Below are positions 1-4,724 of a stretch of 5,507 bases of DNA, one piece after another (within the stretch, counting starts at the first letter, position 1; each line of letters opens with the position of its first letter). Both the position numbers and the translations under genes were made by a program. This stretch comes from Candidatus Izemoplasmatales bacterium (GTDB lineage Bacteria > Bacillota_I > Bacilli_A > Izemoplasmatales > Hujiaoplasmataceae), in contig JAQUZK010000101.1 in NCBI GenBank assembly GCA_028691335.1, positions 1 through 5,507 of the forward strand, in the 5' to 3' direction. Under the pieces are notes generated by a model, which had not been told where the DNA came from, did no database searches, and saw only the letters and a list, made by a program, of their open reading frames with translations.

Positions 1-455
1 CAGGAAGATCGTCATCATCAAAATCAATGTTGATTAGTTCAGGAAGATCATCATCATCAAAATCAATGTTGATTAGTTCAGGAAGATCATCATCATCAAA
101 ATCAATGTTGATTAGTTCAGGAAGATCGTCATCATCAAAATCAATGTTGATTAGTTCAGGAAGATCATCATCATCAAAATCAATGTTGATTAGTTCAGGA
201 AGATCATCATCATCAAAATCAATGTTGATTAGTTCAGGAAGATCATCATCATCAAAATCAATGTTGATTAGTTCAGGAAGATCATCATCATCGAAATCAA
301 TGTTGATTAGTTCAGGAAGATCATCGTCATCAAAATCAATGTTGATTAGTTCAGGAAGATCATCGTCATCAAAATCAATGTTGATTAGTTCAGGAAGATC
401 ATCGTCATCAAAATCAATGTTGATTAGTTCAGGAAGATCATCATCATCAAAATCA
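1..455. repeat. 39-bp tandem repeat, 11 full units plus a 26-nt partial
   Basis: Full units start at 27, 66, 105, 144, 183, 222, 261, 300, 339, 378 and 417; the array continues past the left edge. The period is exactly 39 bp (13 codons), so gain or loss of units keeps the reading frame. I see only single A/G differences between units (as written on the plus strand). All are silent in the minus-strand protein (GAT/GAC, TTT/TTC). A variant at the first GAT codon marks the partial unit and the unit at 105. A different one marks the three consecutive units at 300, 339 and 378. One in the TTT codon is unique to the unit at 261. Such near identity points to recent expansion or homogenisation. Confidence 0.97.
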
Positions 456-565
456 ACATTTATAATTTTGAAAGAATCATCATAACTAGTATAAACAACG
501 TTTGCGGAATAATTAGAATAGAAAGAAACAGAAAGCACCATTAATAAAACTAAAAACTTTTTCAT
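1..565 (-). CDS. Secreted acidic tandem-repeat protein, 13-residue units (partial, C-terminus outside window)
   Basis: The gene reads leftward from an ATG at 565-563 and is open for 188 codons to the window edge, so the C-terminus is missing. A GGAGG Shine-Dalgarno site (572-576) lies 6 nt upstream. The N-terminus MKKFLVLLMVLSVSFYSNYS has the form of a Sec signal peptide: two lysines, then a hydrophobic core over residues 4-15. Cleavage near Ala21 is possible, and there is no lipobox cysteine. A linker (about residues 22-36) leads into tandem copies of DFDDDDLPELINI. Each unit has D-x-D-x-D-x-x-P-E spacing, resembling calcium-binding loops of thrombospondin type 3 and FG-GAP repeats, although the usual Gly is replaced by Asp. 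No anchor can be judged without the C-terminus. The gene diverges from a peptide-sensor-like regulator, and its promoter carries an element shared with the HD-GYP gene. It could be a calcium-binding surface or matrix protein, or a multi-copy peptide precursor. Secretion is well supported; the function is inferred. Confidence 0.85.
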   Translation of the reverse strand, partial: MKKFLVLLMVLSVSFYSNYSANVVYTSYDDSFKIINVDFDDDDLPELINIDFDDDDLPELINIDFDDDDLPELINIDFDDDDLPELINIDFDDDDLPELINIDFDDDDLPELINIDFDDDDLPELINIDFDDDDLPELINIDFDDDDLPELINIDFDDDDLPELINIDFDDDDLPELINIDFDDDDLP

Positions 566-607
566 AAAAAACCTCCAAATTATATAAATATATGTAACTA
601 TATTTAT

Positions 608-636
608 ATAATAGCAGTTTTTATATATATTTACCA
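608..636 (-). promoter_or_regulatory. Candidate promoter of the repeat-protein gene
   Basis: Read on the minus strand, an extended -10 TGCTATTAT (TATTAT at 613-608) is preceded by a 17-nt spacer and a poor -35, TGGTAA (636-631). The predicted start near 601 gives a leader of about 36 nt. The weak -35 directly abuts the 22-bp shared element at 636-657, as expected for a promoter that depends on an activator bound next to RNA polymerase. Confidence 0.55.
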
Positions 637-657
637 CGGCGGATATGTCATACTTTT
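636..657 (-). promoter_or_regulatory. Shared 22-bp element, copy 1 (putative operator)
   Basis: On the minus strand this reads AAAAGTATGACATATCC followed by GCCGT and is a perfect 22-nt match to 1622-1643 on the plus strand. It contains a small inverted repeat, TATG-A-CATA. It lies just upstream of the -35 of the repeat-protein promoter and ends 18 nt before the start codon of the divergent regulator. Its binder could therefore activate one gene and repress or autoregulate the other. The likeliest binder is the regulator encoded between the two copies (inference). Confidence 0.75.
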
Positions 658-675
658 AAGAAATGTGAGGCGTTT

Positions 676-1584
676 ATGGACACTGTGAAGCTATTAAACT
701 ACATGGACAACTTACGTTATGCTAGAAAAATGAGTCAAGAGACTTATTTGCATAACGTTATTTCACAACGTCAATATTATAGATATCGAAGAGGTGAGTC
801 TGAAGTTCCGTTTGAAGTAATAGTTAAATTCTCTAATAAGCTTCAAATCCCATTATTTAAATTAATATCTGCTTTTCAAAGCCATGCAGAAAAAGAAAAT
901 TTGATTATACGTCAATATTTTAATTTAATAATTTCTAAGCAGTTAAATGAAGCAAAAAGTTTTTTATCAAAACAAGCTGACTTACTATTTATTGATGAAG
1001 AAACACATTTGTTTTTTAACTTATCTAATGTTTTACTAGATTTTTACTCGAAAGATTTAACAAGTGAAGAAATGGTCGTGCTACTTAAACGAGAAGTAGA
1101 TTTTACTAGAGTGATGAAAAAAGACATCTTACATGACTCCGAGCTTTATTTGTTGGGTGTTATAATGGAGTACAGCGATGAAGATAGAGAAGCTATTTTA
1201 AAAAAAATAGGTGGACTAATTAGAAACAACAGACTTTTATTAGCTGGAAATCCTTTATTTGATTTACAAGTGTATTTTTGGCTGGTTAAAAACCTTGGTA
1301 GATTACAAAGGTATGATGAAGTTTATGAGATGGCAGATTTCGCATTAGAGTATAGCAAAAAAAATTACTCATATTATTTAGTTGAGTATTTTCACTACTA
1401 TAAAGCTTTGGCTTATTACAGAAATAATAATATGATAGATTTCGAAAAAGAATTATCCAAAGCACTGTATGTTTTGTTGCAACTTGAAAAGTATAAAAGA
1501 GATCATTTTTTCGAAGTCATAAATAAAGATACAAATATTAAATGCAAAGAGTTTTTACTCAAAAAATTAGAAGAAGAACTATAA
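676..1584 (+). CDS. XRE-family HTH regulator with helical TPR-like C-terminal domain (RRNPP/Rgg-like)
   Basis: This is a cytoplasmic transcription factor of 302 residues with no signal peptide or membrane segment. Residues about 8-63 align with an XRE helix-turn-helix: LRYARKMSQETYL, then ISQRQYYRYRRGE covering the recognition helix, then VPFEVIVKFSNKLQIPLFKL. Residues from about 68 to the end are almost entirely helical, with TPR-like patches such as YYKALAYYRNNNMIDFEKEL. HTH plus TPR-like helices at about 300 residues is the layout of Rgg, PlcR, NprR and PrgX, which bind imported oligopeptides; the ligand here is unknown. The ATG at 676 follows a modest GTGAGG site (665-670) by 5 nt. The gene sits between two inverted copies of a 22-bp element that each face a neighbouring gene, so it probably controls the divergent repeat protein and the downstream HD-GYP gene, and perhaps itself. 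Family placement is by layout and could be a related XRE subfamily. Confidence 0.85.
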   Translation: MDTVKLLNYMDNLRYARKMSQETYLHNVISQRQYYRYRRGESEVPFEVIVKFSNKLQIPLFKLISAFQSHAEKENLIIRQYFNLIISKQLNEAKSFLSKQADLLFIDEETHLFFNLSNVLLDFYSKDLTSEEMVVLLKREVDFTRVMKKDILHDSELYLLGVIMEYSDEDREAILKKIGGLIRNNRLLLAGNPLFDLQVYFWLVKNLGRLQRYDEVYEMADFALEYSKKNYSYYLVEYFHYYKALAYYRNNNMIDFEKELSKALYVLLQLEKYKRDHFFEVINKDTNIKCKEFLLKKLEEEL

Positions 1585-1598
1585 TTCTTCTTTTTTTT
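1571..1598 (+). terminator. Intrinsic terminator of the regulator gene
   Basis: The arms AAGAAGAA (1571-1578) and TTCTTCTT (1585-1592) form an 8-bp stem around a 6-nt loop that contains the TAA stop, and the 3' arm runs into a T tract ending at 1598. The stem is AT-rich, so termination may be leaky, but it separates the regulator transcript from the promoter at 1643. Confidence 0.55.
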
Positions 1599-1621
1599 GT
1601 GAAAAAAGCCCAAAAAAAGTG

Positions 1622-1643
1622 AAAAGTATGACATATCCGCCGT
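1622..1643 (+). promoter_or_regulatory. Shared 22-bp element, copy 2 (putative operator)
   Basis: This is the second copy of the element at 636-657, inverted relative to it and identical over 22 nt (core TATGACATATCCGCCG). It lies between the regulator terminator and the HD-GYP gene. Its last base is the first base of the putative -35 at 1643-1648, exactly as in copy 1. GC-rich CCGCCG is unusual in this AT-rich intergenic DNA, so conservation by chance is unlikely. Confidence 0.75.
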
Positions 1644-1671
1644 TGTTTTTTTTCTTAAAATGAGAGACAAT
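1643..1671 (+). promoter_or_regulatory. Candidate promoter of the HD-GYP gene
   Basis: TTGTTT (1643-1648), a 17-nt spacer and GACAAT (1666-1671) stand in the same position relative to the 22-bp element as the boxes of the repeat-protein promoter. The -10 matches consensus at 4 of 6 bases. The predicted start near 1678 gives a leader of about 95 nt before the ATG at 1774, long enough to hold a 9-codon reading frame. Confidence 0.5.
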
Positions 1672-1724
1672 ATATTTGGAGAAGTATAATTTATTAAAAA
1701 AGAGGTTAATTTAAAAGGGTCATA

Positions 1725-1754
1725 ATGATTTTTAGCACATTGATTTATGGATAA
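1725..1754 (+). other. Possible 9-codon leader peptide ORF
   Basis: An ATG at 1725 follows AAAAGGG (1713-1719) by 5 nt and opens the frame MIFSTLIYG, ending at TAA 1752-1754. The stop lies 3 nt before the AGGAGG site of the HD-GYP gene. It may be a translated leader, a very short hydrophobic peptide, or chance. Only the Shine-Dalgarno spacing and the location inside the predicted leader support it. Confidence 0.25.
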
Positions 1755-1773
1755 GACAGGAGGATTGATTTGC

Positions 1774-2526
1774 ATGCATATGAACTTATTATACTACACA
1801 GGCTCTTTAAGAAATAAAACTGAATTTAACATTCCTGATCAAAGAGGTTTTGGTAATATCTCGGATCAAGATTTTTCTGATGAAGACTCAAAAGATTCTT
1901 TGTTGGAAGCAATACCTAATCAAGCAATAATCGAGTATAGATTAAATTTGTTTTTAATAGAAAAAAACAAAAGACCATTCTATTCTTTAAAAGAACAAAC
2001 TAAACCACAAAGAATAGAACTTTTTGATGCTTTTATAGTACATCATTCAAAAAAAGTGGGAGAATATTGTTATAATTTAGGTAGAGTTTTAGGTGTGGAT
2101 CCCAAAAAATTAGAAGAAATTAAATTAGCAGGGATACTGCATGATATTGGTAAATCTGTTCTTCCTAGGGAATTATTACATACTAAAAACAGAATAAATT
2201 CTTCACAATGGGAGATAATTAAAACTCATTCGGATATTGGATATGAAGTATTGAGGCATATTAAAGGTTATGAAAACATTGCTATATATATAAGATATCA
2301 CCACGAAAGATATGATGGACAAGGCTATCCTATGGGCTTAATAGGGAATATGATTCCCCTAGAATCACGTATTTTATCAATCGCTGATGCATATGAAGCA
2401 ATGACTAGTAATAGACCTTATAGCAAAGCACTTTCAAAAGAAGAAGCTATCGAAGAGTTGATAAGAAACTCAGGTACTCAGTTTGATGATAATCTTGTTG
2501 AAAAGTTTATAAAAGAAGTATTATAA
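1774..2526 (+). CDS. HD-GYP domain protein, probable cyclic-di-GMP phosphodiesterase
   Basis: This is a soluble enzyme of 250 residues that probably hydrolyses the second messenger c-di-GMP. The HD-GYP domain fills about residues 75-250. It shows the HHS segment with its His at 91, LHDIGK (His123, Asp124), the His of KTHSDIG (152), the HHERYDGQGYP signature (176-186) and ADAYEAM with Asp205. All the ligands expected for a two-metal site are present, so it should be active. The first 75 residues are acidic (DQDFSDEDSKD), with no recognisable receiver, PAS or GAF domain and no membrane segment. The ATG at 1774 is preferred because AGGAGG (1758-1763) lies 10 nt upstream. An in-frame ATG at 1747 would place that site inside the gene. 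The gene has its own 22-bp element and promoter and a downstream hairpin, so control is probably transcriptional, through the neighbouring regulator, rather than by direct sensing. Confidence 0.92.
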   Translation: MHMNLLYYTGSLRNKTEFNIPDQRGFGNISDQDFSDEDSKDSLLEAIPNQAIIEYRLNLFLIEKNKRPFYSLKEQTKPQRIELFDAFIVHHSKKVGEYCYNLGRVLGVDPKKLEEIKLAGILHDIGKSVLPRELLHTKNRINSSQWEIIKTHSDIGYEVLRHIKGYENIAIYIRYHHERYDGQGYPMGLIGNMIPLESRILSIADAYEAMTSNRPYSKALSKEEAIEELIRNSGTQFDDNLVEKFIKEVL

Positions 2527-2533
2527 TAGACTG

Positions 2534-2570
2534 AAAATCCATGGAGGCGTTAAGTTTTCATGGATTTTTT
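2534..2570 (+). terminator. Terminator-like hairpin after the HD-GYP gene, with an embedded RBS and start codon
   Basis: A perfect 10-bp stem, AAAATCCATG (2534-2543) with CATGGATTTT (2559-2568), encloses a 15-nt loop and ends in a T run to 2570. It begins 7 nt after the HD-GYP stop. The loop side contains GGAGG (2543-2547) and the 3' arm contains an ATG (2560-2562). The same hairpin could therefore end transcription and hide a translation start for the next gene. Confidence 0.6.
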
Positions 2571-2673
2571 GAATTCACATTTACAAGCAGTAAAAAATAA
2601 TGATAAAATAATTAGTGGTGATGAAAAATGGAAGAAAACAAAATGCTTGAAATTTATAAAAAAAATAATCTAA
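2560..2673 (+). other. Out-of-frame N-terminal coding stretch upstream of the CxC protein (probable frameshift)
   Basis: An ATG at 2560, 12 nt after GGAGG, opens 37 codons beginning MDFLNSHLQAVKNNDKIISG and ending at TAA 2671-2673. The residues up to WKK (2629-2637) look like ordinary protein. Beyond that the frame degenerates into Lys/Ile, while the overlapping downstream frame continues with NKMLEIYKKNNLM. One extra A in the run at 2635-2638 would fuse the two frames as GDEKWKKNKMLEIYKKN. I infer that this is the true N-terminus of the next gene, separated by a 1-nt deletion, a sequencing error or a -1 slip. A chance ORF is the alternative. Confidence 0.45.
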
Positions 2674-3608
2674 TGAGTGAGTATTCTGAAGCCGTATCCT
2701 TGTTAAAATGTATAGAAAATAAATATGGAGATTTATCTAATTTTTCACCAGATATTATTGATTCAGTTGTAGAAGAAATGATTATTAATAAAGCAAATAC
2801 AGTTGATAATTTTGTTGTTTTAATGAGATATTATCGTGCAGTAAAACACGATGATCTTTTTATCTATCTAACTCAATACACTGGAATGATTGATGTTCTT
2901 GAATCAATTTTAAAAAGAACCAAGCAATTAATTGGTGATGAGAAGTATAAGAAAGTTTTTAATGGTTTTACTGTTCCTGTTTTAGGTACTAACCCTAAGA
3001 AGTTACCTTTGTATGTCAAAGATTTGATGAAAAGATTTAATGATAATTTTACTGAAAAAGAGATAAAACAGTTTTTAACCGGAAATAACCATAACCTTTC
3101 TGAGAAGTCTCAATTGAGAGAAAAACTTGAATATGAAAATAGTGAATCTTTTGAGGAATACTTAGTAGGAAGACATAAAAGGAAAGTAAATGAACTAAAG
3201 GATTATATGCAAAATAACCAAATATGGTTTGAACAAAAAATTACTCAAGAAGTTATTAACTATGTAGAGGGTAATCAAGAAATATTATCAGGAAAACTTA
3301 TAAACGATAAACTATATATTACTAAGATACCTTATGATACAAATGCATTTATAAACGCTTTTGATCCGATAGAGAAGAGATATTATGCTTGTCACTGCCC
3401 TTTTGTAAGAGAATCTATTATAAGTAGAAGTGATGATATTGATGAGAAATTTTGTTATTGTAGTGCTGGTTTTGCTAAATTTCCGTTTGAAGTAATATTA
3501 AACCAGAAACTTGGTATTAAATGTATTGAAACAGTTCTTGGCGGAAGTGAAATTTGTAGGTTTGAGATAGATATGAGTAATGTTGATTATAAAAGAAAGA
3601 AAAGTTGA
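2628..3608 (+). CDS. Conserved-type protein of unknown function with C-terminal CxC pairs
   Basis: This is a soluble protein of 326 residues as annotated, with no signal peptide or membrane helix; I cannot assign a reaction. Residues 1-170 are mostly helical. The C-terminal third (about 200-315) is mixed and contains YYACHCPFVRES (Cys255, Cys257), FCYCSAGFAKFPFE (Cys276, Cys278), Cys299 and a final GGSEICRFEI (Cys310). The paired CxC motifs suggest metal or thiol chemistry. The closing G-x-E-x-C-x-F/I pattern recalls the ends of V4R-like and aminothiazoline carboxylate hydrolase-like domains. From memory it resembles a DUF6144-type family, which I cannot verify. The ATG at 2628 follows GGTGAT (2617-2622) by 5 nt, but an apparently native N-terminus in another frame begins at 2560, so the protein may be about 22 residues longer or the gene damaged. 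It follows the HD-GYP gene after 101 nt and a hairpin, and converges on ldh. Confidence 0.8.
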   Translation: MEENKMLEIYKKNNLMSEYSEAVSLLKCIENKYGDLSNFSPDIIDSVVEEMIINKANTVDNFVVLMRYYRAVKHDDLFIYLTQYTGMIDVLESILKRTKQLIGDEKYKKVFNGFTVPVLGTNPKKLPLYVKDLMKRFNDNFTEKEIKQFLTGNNHNLSEKSQLREKLEYENSESFEEYLVGRHKRKVNELKDYMQNNQIWFEQKITQEVINYVEGNQEILSGKLINDKLYITKIPYDTNAFINAFDPIEKRYYACHCPFVRESIISRSDDIDEKFCYCSAGFAKFPFEVILNQKLGIKCIETVLGGSEICRFEIDMSNVDYKRKKS

Positions 3609-3630
3609 TAGACACAACTTTTCTTTCTTT
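3592..3630. terminator. Bidirectional terminator between the CxC gene and ldh
   Basis: A perfect 16-bp stem, AAAGAAAGAAAAGTTG (3592-3607) with its complement at 3615-3630, has a 7-nt loop (3608-3614). The 3' arm is T-rich on both strands, with interspersed C. It overlaps the TGA of the upstream gene (3606-3608) and abuts the TAG of ldh (3633-3631), so one hairpin probably serves both convergent genes. Confidence 0.75.
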
Positions 3631-4575
3631 CTATATATTCATTTTGTTTAAACTGTCTTTTAATAGTTTTGCGGATTTTTTAAGTTTTTGAGTTTCTTCT
3701 TCATTAAGTTTTAAATTAACTACATGATGAACTCCATCTCGGTTCAAAACAGCTGGAAGCCCAATATATAAATCTTTATCAATATCGTAGACTCCATTAT
3801 TGTATACAGATACTGGAAGTATACTGTTTTCATTATCGAAAATCGCGGATGTTATCCTTACTAACGCCATACCTATTCCGTAATAAGTAGCATTTTTCCT
3901 TTTAATGATCTCTTGAGCAGCATCTCTGACCTTTATATAGATGTGATCTAAATCGTCAAATTTAATTTCTTTCATACTTTCAACTACATCTAGCATTGGT
4001 TTTGTTCCAACATATGCTTTTGACCAGCATACAAATTCACTGTCACCGTGCTCTCCAAGTATATATGCATGTATGTTTCTAGAATCAATGTGAATGTATT
4101 TTGAGATTTCATATCTTAATCTAGCTGTGTCTAATGAAGTTCCGCTACCTAGAACTTTGCTTGAAGGTAATTTTGATTCTTTCCAAGCTACATAAGTTAG
4201 GATATCTACTGGGTTTGATGCAACTAATATAATACCGTCGAATCCAGATTCCATAATATTTCTAGTAACTGTTTGAATGATTTTAGCGTTTCGATTTAAT
4301 AAATCAATTCTAGTCTCGCCTGGTTTTTGATTTACGCCTGCAGTAATAACTACTAATCCTGCATCTTTACATTCGCTGTAATCACCTGATTTGATTGTCA
4401 TTTTTCTTTTAGCAAAGGCTAATCCATGGTTCAAGTCCATTGCTTCGCCCTCAGCTTTTTCTTGACTAATGTCTATAAGTGCCAATTCTTCAATAGTGCC
4501 TTGGTTAACTAGTGCATATGCATAGCTCATACCAACAAATCCTGTTCCTACAATTACAACTTTACTTTTTGACAT
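3631..4575 (-). CDS. ldh: L-lactate dehydrogenase (NAD-dependent, FBP-activated type)
   Basis: This cytoplasmic enzyme reduces pyruvate to L-lactate, regenerating NAD+ at the end of glycolysis. The protein has 314 residues, the usual size. The NAD-binding motif is GTGFVG (10-15), with Asp35 for the adenosine ribose. AGVNQKPGETR carries Gln83, the residue that marks lactate rather than malate dehydrogenase, and the catalytic-loop Arg89. Also present are Asn121, Asp149 and Arg152 (DTARLR), the proton-relay His176 in GEHGDSE, and Thr230. Arg154 and His169 match the Arg173 and His188 of the classical fructose-1,6-bisphosphate site, so allosteric activation by FBP is likely. The ATG at 4575-4573 is preferred to an upstream one at 4644 because AAGGAGG (4587-4581) lies 5 nt before it and the longer start would include the promoter. 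The gene stands alone, with its own promoter and an upstream terminator. Confidence 0.97.
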   Translation of the reverse strand: MSKSKVVIVGTGFVGMSYAYALVNQGTIEELALIDISQEKAEGEAMDLNHGLAFAKRKMTIKSGDYSECKDAGLVVITAGVNQKPGETRIDLLNRNAKIIQTVTRNIMESGFDGIILVASNPVDILTYVAWKESKLPSSKVLGSGTSLDTARLRYEISKYIHIDSRNIHAYILGEHGDSEFVCWSKAYVGTKPMLDVVESMKEIKFDDLDHIYIKVRDAAQEIIKRKNATYYGIGMALVRITSAIFDNENSILPVSVYNNGVYDIDKDLYIGLPAVLNRDGVHHVVNLKLNEEETQKLKKSAKLLKDSLNKMNI

Positions 4576-4610
4576 AAAAACCTCCTTATAATATTGATTT
4601 TTACATGAAT

Positions 4611-4639
4611 ATAATATCATATTTAAATCGGTATATGAA
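4611..4639 (-). promoter_or_regulatory. ldh promoter
   Basis: On the minus strand, TTCATA (4639-4634), a 17-nt spacer and an extended -10 TGATATTAT (TATTAT at 4616-4611) form a good sigma-A-type promoter. The predicted start near 4604 gives a leader of about 29 nt carrying the AAGGAGG site. Confidence 0.6.
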
Positions 4640-4661
4640 ATCATAAGACTTGAGAAGTATA

Positions 4662-4675
4662 AGAAAACGTTTTAT
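4662..4675 (-). promoter_or_regulatory. Possible cre-like site upstream of ldh
   Basis: The palindrome AAAACGTTTT (4664-4673) lies about 64 nt upstream of the predicted ldh start. Its centre fits the AA-N-CG-N-TT core of catabolite (CcpA) sites, but the outer TG and CA positions fit poorly. It could equally be chance in AT-rich DNA next to the terminator. Confidence 0.22.
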
Positions 4676-4677
4676 AA

Positions 4678-4714
4678 AAAAAGAGCCTTTGAACTTAATC
4701 TAAAGGCTCTTTTT
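4678..4714 (-). terminator. Intrinsic terminator of the peroxiredoxin gene
   Basis: The arms AAAAAGAGCCTTT (4678-4690) and AAAGGCTCTTTTT (4702-4714) give a perfect 13-bp stem with an 11-nt loop. On the minus strand it follows the peroxiredoxin stop by 10 nt and ends in a T run, insulating ldh from upstream transcription. Confidence 0.88.
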
Positions 4715-4724
4715 ACGTGTTTGA

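Noticed and set aside
1..455. CRISPR array
   Set aside because: The 39-bp units are contiguous with no unique spacers, and they encode a regular peptide.
27..485. Plus-strand frame of Ser-rich repeats MLISSGRSSSSKS
   Set aside because: It has no ribosome site, its first ATG is simply the first in the window, and it is antisense to a frame with a signal peptide and GGAGG. The open frame results from a 39-bp period.
636..1643. Regulator segment as a small insertion sequence bounded by 22-bp terminal inverted repeats
   Set aside because: The enclosed gene is an HTH regulator, not a transposase; no target-site duplication flanks the repeats; and each repeat abuts a candidate promoter.
1747..1773. 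Longer HD-GYP start at 1747
   Set aside because: AGGAGG at 1758-1763 would lie inside the coding sequence, and no ribosome site precedes 1747.
1503..1775. Minus-strand 90-codon frame
   Set aside because: It overlaps the regulator's 3' end, the terminator, the 22-bp element and the HD-GYP start. It is Lys/Ser/Phe-rich from AT-rich DNA, with no ribosome site.
2581..2609. Promoter TTACAA-17-TAAAAT with TG extension before the gene at 2628
   Set aside because: The -35 is poor, the DNA is very AT-rich, and the predicted start would leave only about 12 nt of leader. It would also lie inside the coding sequence if the start at 2560 is real.
4576..4644. Longer ldh start adding 23 residues
   Set aside because: The extension covers the promoter and the AAGGAGG site, and it precedes the normal LDH N-terminus KVVIVGTGFVG.
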